Assembly: GCA_947373105.1 (NCBI GenBank)
Contig: CANBWK010000015.1
Location: forward strand, 1-41,280
Direction of reading: 5' to 3'
DNA from: Comamonadaceae bacterium
Lineage (GTDB): Bacteria > Pseudomonadota > Gammaproteobacteria > Burkholderiales > Burkholderiaceae_C
Length of the DNA stretch: 41,280 nucleotides
In this document: positions 17,288-28,217 of the stretch, in pieces
How the letters are laid out: every line of letters starts with the position of its first letter
Position numbering within the stretch: position 1 is the stretch's first letter
The notes under the pieces: generated by a model
The model's database searches: none
What the model saw: only the letters and a program-made list of their open reading frames with translations
What the model was told of the DNA's origin: nothing
Position numbers and translations under genes: made by a program

Positions 17288-18462
17288 GTTTGGCGCAGTG
17301 GCGTGCGAATGCTTAAGTCTTGCAGGTAGGCTTCCACGCCTTGTCCTTCTTGCGCCAGAAAGCGCGCCACAGCTTCAGCAAATCCGGGGTGTGCCAGCCA
17401 GTGCGCGCTGCTCGTTTGAACAGGCAGCAGGGCACGGGCCATTTTGTGCTCACCTTGTGCGCCTCCTTCAAAGCGAATAAATCCATGGGCAATGCACCAT
17501 TCAATCGGCTGGTAGTAACAGGCTTCAAAGTGAAGGCAGTCAACGCGTTCTAAAGCCCCCCAATACCTACCGTATGCGATTCCCTCAGAGTCAGAGGCCG
17601 AGTTCGCTGTCTCCAGCCCCAAAAGACTGCAAGCTATTGGGCGGTCTTCTCGCAGTGCAACAAAAAGAAGCCAATTTCTAGGCATATCTAACTGCATAAA
17701 ATTAAAAAATTCTCGGCTTAGATAAGGCTTGTTGCCGTGCTCTAAATAGGTTTGTTCATAGCATTTGTAAAAAAACTCCCAATCTGAGTTCTGAATTTCA
17801 TCACCACGAAGCACCCGAAAATGCACGCCTGCATCCTTAACCTTGCGACGTTCCTGTCTTATTTTTTTTCGCTTTTCTTGGCTGAGATGGCTCAAAAAGT
17901 CATCAAAGTCTAGGTAATTGGTGTTGTTCCAGTGGAATTGAACGGTATGGCGCAGCATCATGCCAGCCTCCAAGCAGGCTTGAAGATCATCCTCTTCATC
18001 CCCAAACAGCAAATGCAATGATGACAAGTCATGCTTTTGGGCGAATTCGATCACAGCCTTGGCTAAGGCGTTGCGTGCATAGGCATCCACGGCCAATAAA
18101 CGGCTGCCGGGTACCGGTGTGAAGGGCACGGCAATGACGGCTTTGGGGTAATAGTTCAATCCATGGCGCTGATAGGCCTCAGCCCAAGCCCAGTCAAAAA
18201 CGTACTCCCCATAGGAGTTGCCTTTTAGATACAGGGGGCAAGCGGCGCACAGGTGTTGCCCATTTGGCGTTGCCTGCCAAACAGTGATGATTTGGAGCCC
18301 CCAACCGGTCTGGGGGCTGGCGGCCTGGCTGTCTTCCATGGCCCGCAAATAAGCATGCTGCATGAAGGGAGTCGGTTTTTTTTGCAATGCAAGCAGGTTG
18401 TTCCATGCGTGTTCATTGATTTCGTGCATCGAATCGTGCACCTGGATGACATAATCGAACAA
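17284..18462 (-). CDS. FemAB-like GNAT-fold protein (DUF482, PF04339)
   Basis: About 392 residues matching the DUF482/FemAB_like family (COG3146): IHEINEHAW-type opening, [62 protein letters not shown] and a C-terminal [18 protein letters not shown]. The fold is related to acyltransferases such as Fem aminoacyl transferases, but the substrate is unknown. I chose TTG 18462 because AGGA stands 7 bases before it and because the family begins just before [11 protein letters not shown] 18492 and ATG 18429 are alternatives. The start is only 19 bases from the divergent nadE start. Confidence 0.78.
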   Translation of the reverse strand: MFDYVIQVHDSMHEINEHAWNNLLALQKKPTPFMQHAYLRAMEDSQAASPQTGWGLQIITVWQATPNGQHLCAACPLYLKGNSYGEYVFDWAWAEAYQRHGLNYYPKAVIAVPFTPVPGSRLLAVDAYARNALAKAVIEFAQKHDLSSLHLLFGDEEDDLQACLEAGMMLRHTVQFHWNNTNYLDFDDFLSHLSQEKRKKIRQERRKVKDAGVHFRVLRGDEIQNSDWEFFYKCYEQTYLEHGNKPYLSREFFNFMQLDMPRNWLLFVALREDRPIACSLLGLETANSASDSEGIAYGRYWGALERVDCLHFEACYYQPIEWCIAHGFIRFEGGAQGEHKMARALLPVQTSSAHWLAHPGFAEAVARFLAQEGQGVEAYLQDLSIRTPLRQT

Positions 18463-18481
18463 CTTGTTTTCCTGCACCTGT

Positions 18482-20522
<2,041 letters not shown>

Positions 20523-20532
<10 letters not shown>

Positions 20533-21161
20533 TCACCCTTAACGCTGTAGTGCAGTCCAGCAGACTGCACCAATTGAGTCAGCAACCTCGGGGATTGATT
20601 GTCTACACTGATCAACTCCATTTGCCACTCCCCCATGAACTGGTGGGTGACAACGCTTTTCAGGAACATCAGTAGGCCATCGTAATACCCATTGAGATTG
20701 AGTAAGCCGACGGGTTTGTTGTGGTACCCCAGTTGGCGCCAAGTCCATACTTCAAAAAACTCTTCAAATGTGCCAATGCCACCGGGAAGTGCAACGAATG
20801 CATCTGCTCGTTCGGCCATCATCCGTTTGCGCTCATGCATGGTGTCAACAACGTGCAACTCGGTGCAGTCCTGGTGGGCCCATTCGTTTTCTACCAATGC
20901 CTTGGGGATGATTCCTACGACGCGGCCACCTGCCTCCAGGGTGCCATCCGCCACAATGCCCATCAAGCCATTGCGTCCTCCTCCATAAACCAGTTGACCC
21001 CCGTGATGGCCAATCCAATGACCGACTTCTCTTGCGGCTTCTGCAAATGCAGAGTCATCACCCGCTCTGGCGCCACAATAAACACAAATAGAAAAAGCAG
21101 GGGTTGATTTCAGTGTTGGTAATGGCATGGTGAATTTTGGAAATACATAATCAAGCACCAT
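20523..21161 (-). CDS. LOG-family protein, nucleoside 5'-monophosphate phosphoribohydrolase (TIGR00730)
   Basis: A 212-residue protein of the LOG family, whose characterised members release the base from cytokinin riboside monophosphate or AMP. The signature is complete: SICVYCGARAG, VYGGGRNGLMGIVADG, MHERKRMMAERADAFVALPGG and GIGTFEEFFEVWTW (PGGxGTxxE). ATG 21161 follows the RDD stop by one base, which suggests coupling; ATG 21128 (MPLPTLKSTPAF) is also possible and closer to the usual family start. It is the last gene of the sigma-factor operon. The family assignment is firm, the physiological substrate in this bacterium is not. Confidence 0.88.
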
Positions 21162-21162
21162 G

Positions 21163-21699
21163 TTAGTGGGGATTCGTGAGGCCTGTTCGTTCGTCCTGTA
21201 TCAGGTAGGTCCTCGCCCATACATCATGCCAAAATTGACCATGGATTTGGAATCGACTCAGTATTGCCCAGACAGCAATCCAGCCCATCATTAGAATCAA
21301 AATTTGTAGTGCAGGAATATCAAATGCGTTGGCCATGAAGATAGGCGGTAAGAACCAAACCCAACTCAAAAAGTAACGCAACAGGGCTTGAGTTTGAGAC
21401 AAGGGCCGCCCATATTGATTGACAACCCGGATGTGCCAGGTTTTCATGGCCAAAGTTTGCCCTTTGGACCAAAACCAACTGAAATAAATGCCTAAGACCA
21501 AGAAGATAAACGCTTGTAAGCCAAGCCGATTGTCCAGTGCATTTCTAGTTTGGCTGAGTGTACTAAAGAGGTAGCCCGTGATGAACACAACGCCGAATAG
21601 AAGCATGCCTTCGTAAAGCCAGCAGGCCATACGGCGTTTCAGCGAAGGCGCTTGAAAATGCTGCAGTCGGTCACCTAAGTCACCCAAATCCTGAATCAC
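21163..21699 (-). CDS. RDD family membrane protein
   Basis: A 178-residue inner-membrane protein starting at GTG 21699, which overlaps the stop of the preceding gene as GTGA. It opens with APSLKRRMACWLYEGMLLFGVVF, the RDD-type first helix with its arginine pair (the family's aspartate is replaced by Glu), then helices at about residues 64-78, 113-128 and 131-150. GQTLAMKTWHIRVV is the typical mid-domain segment. Function in the family is poorly known; some members affect ion or solute tolerance. It is coupled to its operon neighbours on both sides. Confidence 0.85.
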   Translation of the reverse strand: MIQDLGDLGDRLQHFQAPSLKRRMACWLYEGMLLFGVVFITGYLFSTLSQTRNALDNRLGLQAFIFLVLGIYFSWFWSKGQTLAMKTWHIRVVNQYGRPLSQTQALLRYFLSWVWFLPPIFMANAFDIPALQILILMMGWIAVWAILSRFQIHGQFWHDVWARTYLIQDERTGLTNPH

Positions 21700-22382
21700 G
21701 CGGCTGGCACTTCCACTTTGGATGGCAATGCCTTATTGGCCGGCAGTAAAGTTTTTTGATCCAAGTCCTTTACCCCAGGCGTTTTGCCTTTAGACGGTGT
21801 TTGTCCATTGGGGGGTTGAACATGCGAGAGCTTGTCGGATGAAGCTGGCCTTTGCGCTGGGGCTGCGCCCCAAACCGGTGTTGGCAGTGAAGTACTTAAT
21901 TTTCGCTTTTCTTCATCAGACAATGCTTGGTAGGCTTCCCACTGAGCTTTCTTTTCCACTTGAGGCATTTTGTTGGTTTCACCAAAATTCAACCGTGCTA
22001 GTGTGCGTTGTTGCGGCGTCAATGTTGCCCATTCAGCCATTCGACTGTGCATGATGATTTGTTCTGATTCGGGCATGGTCGCGAAGTTTTTTGATATTGC
22101 CAGCCATTTTTTTCGCTGAGGTTCACTCATTGCGGACCATAAGGGAGACAACGGCGCCAATGCACGTTGTTGACTCACGGTTAATTCAAGCCAAGAGCCT
22201 CTTTTTGCATCTGAGAGTTTCTTGTTGGGGTTTGTGAGCGCGGGTGTTGGGACGTCCGTTGACAATCGCGTACCCGTACTCACGGCCTGAGGAGATTGAG
22301 CCATTACGCAAACGCACAACAAGCAACTGGCCAAGAGGCTCAGGTATCTGCTGATCATCGTTTTTGTATATACGGCGAACAC
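21696..22382 (-). CDS. DUF3106 family exported protein, function unknown
   Basis: A 228-residue protein from GTG 22382, one base after the DUF3619 stop. ATG 22358 is an alternative that starts directly at a signal peptide (MISRYLSLLASCLLCVCVMA). The central part is the DUF3106 region: repeated [WL]xxLxxxQxxAL and MSEPQRKKWL, ATLTPQQRTLARLNF, YQALSDEEKRKL, giving short helical units with Pro-Gln/Glu turns, about residues 60-165. The C-terminal third is low-complexity, rich in Pro, Lys and Gln. It is probably periplasmic. I recognise the family by its pattern; no function is known to me. Confidence 0.78.
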   Translation of the reverse strand: MFAVYTKTMISRYLSLLASCLLCVCVMAQSPQAVSTGTRLSTDVPTPALTNPNKKLSDAKRGSWLELTVSQQRALAPLSPLWSAMSEPQRKKWLAISKNFATMPESEQIIMHSRMAEWATLTPQQRTLARLNFGETNKMPQVEKKAQWEAYQALSDEEKRKLSTSLPTPVWGAAPAQRPASSDKLSHVQPPNGQTPSKGKTPGVKDLDQKTLLPANKALPSKVEVPAA

Positions 22383-22383
22383 T

Positions 22384-22830
22384 TCAACGGGTCTCCGACT
22401 GTTCAGTTTGGTTGACTTTTAAGAACTGTAAAAAACCAGGGTCCGTGTAGGCCATTGGAGGCAGTTCATCCAGCAAAAGCGCTGAATCAACCTCTGCAAT
22501 TTCAATGGTGTTATTTTCAGACTGAATTCTTTGTACTGCAATCAATCCAATAATCAAAACCAAAAGAGGTAAAAAAGAAGCCAATCTGTTCCAAATGTTG
22601 CCACCTTCCCCGCCCCAAGCTAAAGTTGCTTGACCTGCAGACAGGGACATTTCGGCAATGGGTGTCATCAATAGTTCAGGTTTTCGCGCAGCAAGGGCTT
22701 GCATTCGGGCTGCCCTTAGGCGCTCGGTAACGTCATAGGACAGTGGGGGTAAGTCATTGTCTAGCCGTGCGGCAAGAGCTTTACCCAATGCGTCTACTTG
22801 TTTTTCAGCGGTTAAAAATTGATTTTTCAT
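22384..22830 (-). CDS. DUF3619 family single-pass membrane protein, possible anti-sigma partner
   Basis: A 148-residue protein with a cytoplasmic-type N-terminal region (residues 1-80, including LPPLSYDVTERLRAARMQALAARK), one transmembrane helix at about 82-99 (LASFLPLLVLIIGLIAV) and a C-terminal periplasmic-type tail. The pattern is that of the DUF3619 family, found next to ECF sigma factors in betaproteobacteria. Its ATG overlaps the sigma factor stop by 4 bases (ATGA). That coupling and the N-in single-pass layout resemble anti-sigma factors, but no zinc anti-sigma motif (HxxxCxxC) is present, so the role is inferred only from context. Confidence 0.75.
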   Translation of the reverse strand: MKNQFLTAEKQVDALGKALAARLDNDLPPLSYDVTERLRAARMQALAARKPELLMTPIAEMSLSAGQATLAWGGEGGNIWNRLASFLPLLVLIIGLIAVQRIQSENNTIEIAEVDSALLLDELPPMAYTDPGFLQFLKVNQTEQSETR

Positions 22831-23393
22831 GGTTGTATTCCCTTTGCTTTGAGCGATCGGCTCAAGGCGTGAACGGCTCGAGAACAGTGTGTTTTGACAC
22901 TGCCTTCAGAGCAGCCCATCGCGGCGGCTGTTTCTGAAACGTCCATCTCCTCCCAATAACGCAACAGGAAGGCTTCTCGTTGACGTGCGGGCAAATCTTG
23001 AATTTCAGCTTCAATTTGCATAAAGATTTGCTTTCGGCGAATTTGATCCTCGGCACTTTCGCCCATTTCGGCGTCTGAGGCGCCATTGAATGTTTCAAGA
23101 AGATCAAAGTCTTCTGAATCAAAGTCTGCGCCAAAGTCGCTTAAATTGGAAAACAGGGCATTTCTGGTTTTGCGACGACGGAACCAGTCAAGCATCGTAT
23201 TGGACAAGATGCGTTGAAAAAGCAAGGGCAGTTCGGCAGAGGGTTTGTCGCCGTAATGAGTAGCCAGTTTGATCATGCTGTCTTGCATGATGTCCAGCGC
23301 AGCTTCTTCGTCTCTGACATGGTAGAGCGTTCGCTTGAAAGCGCGCTTTTCCGTGTTTTTGAGAAAATCTGAAAGTTCTGTTTCTGTAGCCAA
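22827..23393 (-). CDS. RNA polymerase sigma factor, ECF subfamily
   Basis: A 188-residue sigma-70-family protein with regions 2 and 4 only. Region 2 includes DEEAALDIMQDSMIKLATHY and the -10-reading helix ILSNTMLDWFRRRK. An acidic linker follows (FGADFDSEDFDLLETF). Region 4 is LPARQREAFLLRYWEEMDVSETAAAMG then SEGSVKTHCSRAVHALS, the -35-binding helix-turn-helix. It heads an operon with DUF3619, DUF3106, RDD and LOG genes, all linked by overlaps or 1-base gaps. The trigger and regulon are unknown. It is divergent from ilvB, with 268 bases between the start codons. Confidence 0.9.
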   Translation of the reverse strand: MATETELSDFLKNTEKRAFKRTLYHVRDEEAALDIMQDSMIKLATHYGDKPSAELPLLFQRILSNTMLDWFRRRKTRNALFSNLSDFGADFDSEDFDLLETFNGASDAEMGESAEDQIRRKQIFMQIEAEIQDLPARQREAFLLRYWEEMDVSETAAAMGCSEGSVKTHCSRAVHALSRSLKAKGIQP

Positions 23394-23661
23394 CTGCCTA
23401 TAGCACCCTGGTTGGTGGGTGACATCTCCTGTGTTTGAGTCGGATTATCGCATTCATCTTCTCAAAATTATCTGTGACAAAAAGACGGGCAAGTCAGTGC
23501 GATAATACTGGGTTGCAATTGAAAAAAAGCAAACGGGTCACCGTCCGGCGCTGTTACATCTGGCGCTCATGTCTGTGGTCCAAAGTCCCGATGCGGCTTC
23601 AAAAGAGTCCTGCAAAGGGGCACCCAAGGTTTTTCGTTAGAGAAATTCACAAAGGTTGAAT
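23394..23661 (+). promoter_or_regulatory. ilvB upstream region with a candidate extended -10
   Basis: This 268-base gap separates the sigma-factor gene from ilvB. TGCGATAAT (-10 GATAAT at 23501-23506 with an upstream TG) is the best promoter match for ilvB, though no -35 sits at 17 bases (GTGACA is 21 away). That would leave a leader of about 150 bases. It contains a GGCGCT direct repeat but no Ile/Val/Leu-rich leader peptide and no terminator with a T tract that I can see. AAAGG 6 bases before ATG 23662 is the ribosome binding site. Confidence 0.4.
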
Positions 23662-25437
23662 ATGGAAACTTCTAAAGCCGAATCGGCATCGATATCTGCT
23701 ACCGCAGGTCAATCTGTACCTGAGCTACGTGGTGCAGAAATTTTGGTCAAAGCATTGCAAGCCGAGAACGTCAAGTTCATTTGGGGTTACCCAGGCGGGG
23801 CCGTCTTGCACATCTATGACGCACTTTACAAACAAGAAACCATGCAGCACGTATTGGTTCGCCATGAACAAGCTGCTGTTCATGCTGCCGATGGATTTGC
23901 TCGCGCAACTGGCGAGGTGGGGGTCGCACTGGTGACCTCGGGGCCCGGTCTGACCAATGCTGTTACAGGTATTGCAACCGCTTATATGGACAGCATTCCA
24001 ATGGTGATCATCAGTGGGCAAGTGCCTACAGCTGCCATTGGCCTTGACGCTTTTCAGGAATGCGATACCGTGGGCATCACTCGCCCCATCGTCAAGCACA
24101 ATTTTTTGGTCAAAGACGCACGTGACATGGCGGAGGTCATGAAAAAGGCATTCCACATCGCTCGCAGCGGTCGTCCAGGCCCTGTGGTTGTGGACGTTCC
24201 AAAAGATGTGTCTTTCAACAAAACGCCTTATTCGGGTTACCCTGAAACGGTCCACATGCGATCATATAACCCCGTGCGCAAAGGGCATGGTGGTCAAATT
24301 CGCAAAGCATTGCAATTGCTCATGGCGGCAAAACGGCCCTACATCTATACCGGTGGCGGCGTGCTCTTGGGTAATGCCTCGCAAGAGTTACGGACATTGG
24401 TGGACATGTTGGGTTTCCCTTGCACCAACACCTTGATGGGATTGGGCGCTTATCCTGCAACTGACCCCAAGTTTTTGGGCATGTTAGGGATGCATGGAAC
24501 CTTGGAAGCCAACAATGCGATGCAAAACTGCGACGTGCTTTTGGCCGTTGGTGCACGTTTTGATGATCGCGTGATTGGTAATCCCAAGCATTTTGCACAA
24601 GTCGAGCGCAAGATTATTCACGTTGACATTGATCCTTCGAGTATTTCCAAGCGTGTCAAGGTCGATGTGCCGATTGTGGGTGACGTCAAAGATGTGCTGC
24701 AAGAATTGATTGCCATGATCAAGGAGTCCTCAGCCAAACCAGATCCGCAAATGTTGAGTTCATGGTGGTCAATGATCGAAAGTTGGCGTTCTCGGGATTG
24801 CATGAAATATGACAACACCAATACAGAAGTGATCAAACCCCAACGTGTGATTGAAACGTTATGGGAAATGACCAAGGATGCTGATGCCTACATTACTTCA
24901 GACGTCGGCCAGCACCAAATGTGGGCCGCTCAGTACTATAAGTTCAATGAGCCTCGGCGATGGATAAATTCCGGAGGTTTAGGGACCATGGGGGTGGGCA
25001 TCCCTTATGCCATGGGCATCAAACTTGCAAAACCAGACAGCGAAGTTTTTTGTGTCACGGGAGAAGGCTCGGTGCAGATGTGCATCCAAGAGTTGTCCAC
25101 TTGCTTGCAGTACAACACACCGATCAAAATTTTGGCATTGAACAACCGATATCTCGGTATGGTTCGTCAGTGGCAAGAGATTGAGTATTCAGGCCGTTAC
25201 AGTCACAGTTACATGGATGCTTTACCCAACTTTGTGAAGTTGGCAGAAGCCTATGGCCATGTAGGTATCTTGGTAGAACGACCGGAAGATGTGGAGCCCG
25301 CTTTGCGGGAAGCGCGTAGGCTGAAAGACCGCACCGTTTTTCTGGATATTCGAACCGATCCTACCGAAAACGTCTTCCCGATGGTTCGCGCCGGTAAAGG
25401 CATCACCGAGATGATCATGGGCGCAGAAGATCTTTGA
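23662..25437 (+). CDS. ilvB: acetolactate synthase, catalytic (large) subunit
   Basis: A 591-residue thiamine-diphosphate enzyme that condenses pyruvate with pyruvate or 2-ketobutyrate, the first common step of valine, leucine and isoleucine synthesis. The N-terminal ThDP domain has the catalytic Glu in VRHEQAAVHAADGFAR. The FAD-binding middle has GARFDDRVIGNPKHFA. The C-terminal ThDP/Mg motif is TGEGSVQMCIQELSTCLQYN and IKILALNN, with Glu instead of Asp in the GDG element, as I recall also in related bacteria. The start is ATG 23662; a TTG two codons upstream is ignored. ilvH follows after 97 bases. Confidence 0.97.
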   Translation: METSKAESASISATAGQSVPELRGAEILVKALQAENVKFIWGYPGGAVLHIYDALYKQETMQHVLVRHEQAAVHAADGFARATGEVGVALVTSGPGLTNAVTGIATAYMDSIPMVIISGQVPTAAIGLDAFQECDTVGITRPIVKHNFLVKDARDMAEVMKKAFHIARSGRPGPVVVDVPKDVSFNKTPYSGYPETVHMRSYNPVRKGHGGQIRKALQLLMAAKRPYIYTGGGVLLGNASQELRTLVDMLGFPCTNTLMGLGAYPATDPKFLGMLGMHGTLEANNAMQNCDVLLAVGARFDDRVIGNPKHFAQVERKIIHVDIDPSSISKRVKVDVPIVGDVKDVLQELIAMIKESSAKPDPQMLSSWWSMIESWRSRDCMKYDNTNTEVIKPQRVIETLWEMTKDADAYITSDVGQHQMWAAQYYKFNEPRRWINSGGLGTMGVGIPYAMGIKLAKPDSEVFCVTGEGSVQMCIQELSTCLQYNTPIKILALNNRYLGMVRQWQEIEYSGRYSHSYMDALPNFVKLAEAYGHVGILVERPEDVEPALREARRLKDRTVFLDIRTDPTENVFPMVRAGKGITEMIMGAEDL

Positions 25438-25534
25438 GGTTTTCGCGCTTTGCTCTATTTTTTGAAGAATCTATTGACCGCCAAGCCTGCACATTACCGT
25501 GTGCGGGGGAGGGCGGCGAAAAGAGGAATTGCAT

Positions 25535-26026
25535 ATGAAACATATTATTGCCGTCTTGCTTGAAAATGAACCTGGTGCTTTGTCCAGAGTGGTTGGACTT
25601 TTTTCTGCACGGGGCTACAACATTGAGTCTTTGACGGTTGCGCCAACTGAAGACCCGAGCCTGTCGCGCATGACGATTCAGACCACAGGTTCAGACGATG
25701 TCATTGAACAAATTACCAAACATTTGAACCGTTTGATCGAAGTGGTCAAGGTGGTTGATTTGACCGAAGGTGCTTATACCGAGCGTGAGTTGATGTTGGT
25801 GAAAGTGCGAGCGGTTGGCAAGGAGCGCGAGGAGATGAAGCGGATGGCTGATATATTCCGTGGCCGCGTCATCGATGTCACGGACAAGAGCTACACCATT
25901 GAGCTGACAGGTGACTTGTCCAAAAACGATGCCTTTTTGGAAGCTATCGATCGAAGTGCCATTCTTGAAACTGTGCGCACAGGTGCGTGCGGTATAGGAC
26001 GTGGCGAAAGAATTTTGCGTGTTTGA
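25535..26026 (+). CDS. ilvH: acetolactate synthase, regulatory (small) subunit
   Basis: A 163-residue partner of IlvB that raises its activity and mediates valine feedback inhibition. The N-terminal ACT domain is clear: MKHIIAVLLENEPGALSRVVGLFSARGYNIESL, with the conserved Asn and Gly residues of the valine site. The C-terminal half (ELMLVKVRA, RVIDVTDKSYTIELTGD) is the usual ALS_ss_C domain. ATG 25535 with AGAGGAA 7-13 bases upstream is the start; twelve upstream codons in frame are not protein-like. ilvC follows after 26 bases. A small hairpin (25486-25493 with 25500-25507) lies in the gap before it. Confidence 0.97.
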   Translation: MKHIIAVLLENEPGALSRVVGLFSARGYNIESLTVAPTEDPSLSRMTIQTTGSDDVIEQITKHLNRLIEVVKVVDLTEGAYTERELMLVKVRAVGKEREEMKRMADIFRGRVIDVTDKSYTIELTGDLSKNDAFLEAIDRSAILETVRTGACGIGRGERILRV

Positions 26027-26043
26027 ACTTTAAATTTTTGTAG

Positions 26044-27069
<1,026 letters not shown>

Positions 27070-27088
27070 TCACCGTGACTCTCAGAAC

Positions 27089-27115
27089 AAAGGCCACTAC
27101 GGTGGCCTTTTTTTT
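27089..27115 (+). terminator. rho-independent terminator of ilvBHC
   Basis: AAAGGCCAC (27089-27097) pairs with GTGGCCTTT (27102-27110) around a TACG loop, and the T tract continues to 27115. It lies 20 bases after the ilvC stop. Confidence 0.9.
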
Positions 27116-27142
27116 GGCGCAAGAGACTGAGAGTGGCATAAA
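27114..27142 (+). promoter_or_regulatory. candidate sigma-70 promoter of pssA
   Basis: TTGGCG (27114-27119) and CATAAA (27137-27142) are separated by exactly 17 bases and each match the consensus in four of six positions. The site lies just behind the ilvC terminator and about 65 bases before the pssA start. Confidence 0.35.
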
Positions 27143-27206
27143 CTTAAGGGCCAAGGTCTTTTCACTCGGGGAAACCCAAGATCTATCAAACCACCGAATG
27201 TGAGCT

Positions 27207-28025
27207 ATGCGAGACGAAAATGAAAACGTTGAGGATTCAGGCCTGACGCGCTTACAAAGAAAACCGCGCAAGGGTATCTATATATTGCCAAATATGATCA
27301 CATTAGCTGCCTTGTTTGGTGGTTTTTATGCCATTGTGATGGCGATGAATGGTCGTTTTGATTTGGCTGCCACGGGCGTTTTTTGTGCCATGGTCCTTGA
27401 TGGGTTGGATGGGCGTGTGGCGCGCATGACGAACACCCAGAGTGCCTTTGGCGAGCAAATGGACTCACTGTCCGACATGGTCTCCTTTGGTGCGGCGCCA
27501 GCACTCATTGCGTATGAATGGGCATTGAAGGGCTTGGGACGCTGGGGTTGGATTGCCGCTTTCGTTTACTGCGCCTGCGCTGCGCTGCGACTTGCGCGAT
27601 TCAATGTCAATACTGCTGTGGTGGATAAACGCTTTTTTCAGGGCCTTCCCTCCCCAGCTGCAGCGGCTTTGGTGACCGGCTTTATCTGGATCATGACAGA
27701 ACTTGATTACACGGGACCATCTGTCGCGTGGCCTATGCTGATCATTGCTATGTATGCCGGCTTGACGATGGTGACCAATGTTCCTTTTTACAGCTTTAAG
27801 GACGTCCACATGAAGAAAAGTGTGCCCTTCGCTGCGATCGTATTGGTTGCCTTGGGGATTGCCGTTGTCAATATCCATCCCCCTACTGTTTTGTTCGGAT
27901 TGTTTGTTATCTATGGATTGAGTGGTTATGTGTTGTACGCCTTGCGAAAAGCCAAAGGCCAACAAACCAGTATGATCAGCACATCGACCAAAGAGCCAGA
28001 TGAACGCGGACTGCATCAAGAGTGA
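27207..28025 (+). CDS. pssA: CDP-diacylglycerol-serine O-phosphatidyltransferase
   Basis: A 272-residue inner-membrane enzyme that makes phosphatidylserine, the precursor of phosphatidylethanolamine, from CDP-diacylglycerol and serine. The CDP-alcohol phosphotransferase motif DG-x2-AR-x8-G-x3-D-x3-D is complete at DGLDGRVARMTNTQSAFGEQ followed by MDSLSD. Hydrophobic segments before and after it make about seven or eight membrane helices. The N-terminus is polar and basic (LQRKPRKGIYILPN). It is the integral membrane type II enzyme, not the E. coli PLD-like one. It sits between the ilv genes and leuA, a common order in this group. Confidence 0.95.
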   Translation: MRDENENVEDSGLTRLQRKPRKGIYILPNMITLAALFGGFYAIVMAMNGRFDLAATGVFCAMVLDGLDGRVARMTNTQSAFGEQMDSLSDMVSFGAAPALIAYEWALKGLGRWGWIAAFVYCACAALRLARFNVNTAVVDKRFFQGLPSPAAAALVTGFIWIMTELDYTGPSVAWPMLIIAMYAGLTMVTNVPFYSFKDVHMKKSVPFAAIVLVALGIAVVNIHPPTVLFGLFVIYGLSGYVLYALRKAKGQQTSMISTSTKEPDERGLHQE

Positions 28026-28061
28026 TTCATCGATCTTAAAAAATGTGCTAAAGTAAAGACC

Positions 28062-28118
28062 ATGATTTTGACAACGCCGATCCTAACGCTGCTATCGCCC
28101 AACGGGCGGGATATGTAG
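28062..28118 (+). CDS. leuL: leuA leader peptide (18 residues)
   Basis: A short reading frame in the pssA-leuA gap encodes MILTTPILTLLSPNGRDM. It contains four Leu and two Ile codons, with CTA-ACG-CTG-CTA just before the first attenuator hairpin arm and its stop inside the region before the antiterminator partner. It has no strong ribosome binding site; a possible extended -10 (TGCTAAAGT, ending at 28054) would start transcription at or next to this ATG. Evidence is the composition plus the position relative to the hairpins. It is too short for homology. Confidence 0.72.
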   Translation: MILTTPILTLLSPNGRDM

Positions 28119-28182
28119 CGCACGCGATCATTTTCCCTAAAGGCCCGTTTGCACACCCGCAACGGGCCTTTTGCTTTTTTGT
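28096..28182 (+). promoter_or_regulatory. transcription attenuator in front of leuA
   Basis: Four pairing segments are visible. Segment 1 CGCCC (28096-28100) pairs with GGGCG (28104-28108). AACGGGC (28101-28107) can instead pair with GCCCGTT (28143-28149) as antiterminator. The same GCCCGTT otherwise pairs with AACGGGC (28161-28167) in the terminator. The two AACGGGC copies are identical, so the forms exclude one another. Stalling on the Leu codons would favour the antiterminator, and full translation to the stop at 28118 would cover the first copy and favour termination. Confidence 0.75.
28139..28182 (+). terminator. attenuator terminator hairpin before leuA
   Basis: AAAGGCCCGTT (28139-28149) is perfectly complementary to AACGGGCCTTT (28161-28171), followed by TGC and a T-rich run to 28182. 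It lies 36 bases before the leuA ATG and after the leader peptide stop. It could also end pssA transcripts. Confidence 0.85.
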
Positions 28183-28217
28183 TTTGAAGTTGCGGTTTTC
28201 ATCATTGGAGAAATTAG

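Noticed and set aside
23435-23659. 74-codon plus-strand open frame before ilvB as a leader peptide
   Set aside because: It is rich in Arg and Lys, not in Ile, Val or Leu, and no terminator or antiterminator pair accompanies it.
25045-25090. GEG in place of GDG in the IlvB thiamine-diphosphate motif as a sign of an inactive enzyme
   Set aside because: I recall the same substitution in other proteobacterial acetolactate synthases, and all other motifs are intact.
25486-25507. Hairpin between ilvB and ilvH as a terminator
   Set aside because: The 8-bp stem is followed by a G-rich stretch and not by T, and both genes are needed together; at most it affects mRNA stability or translation.
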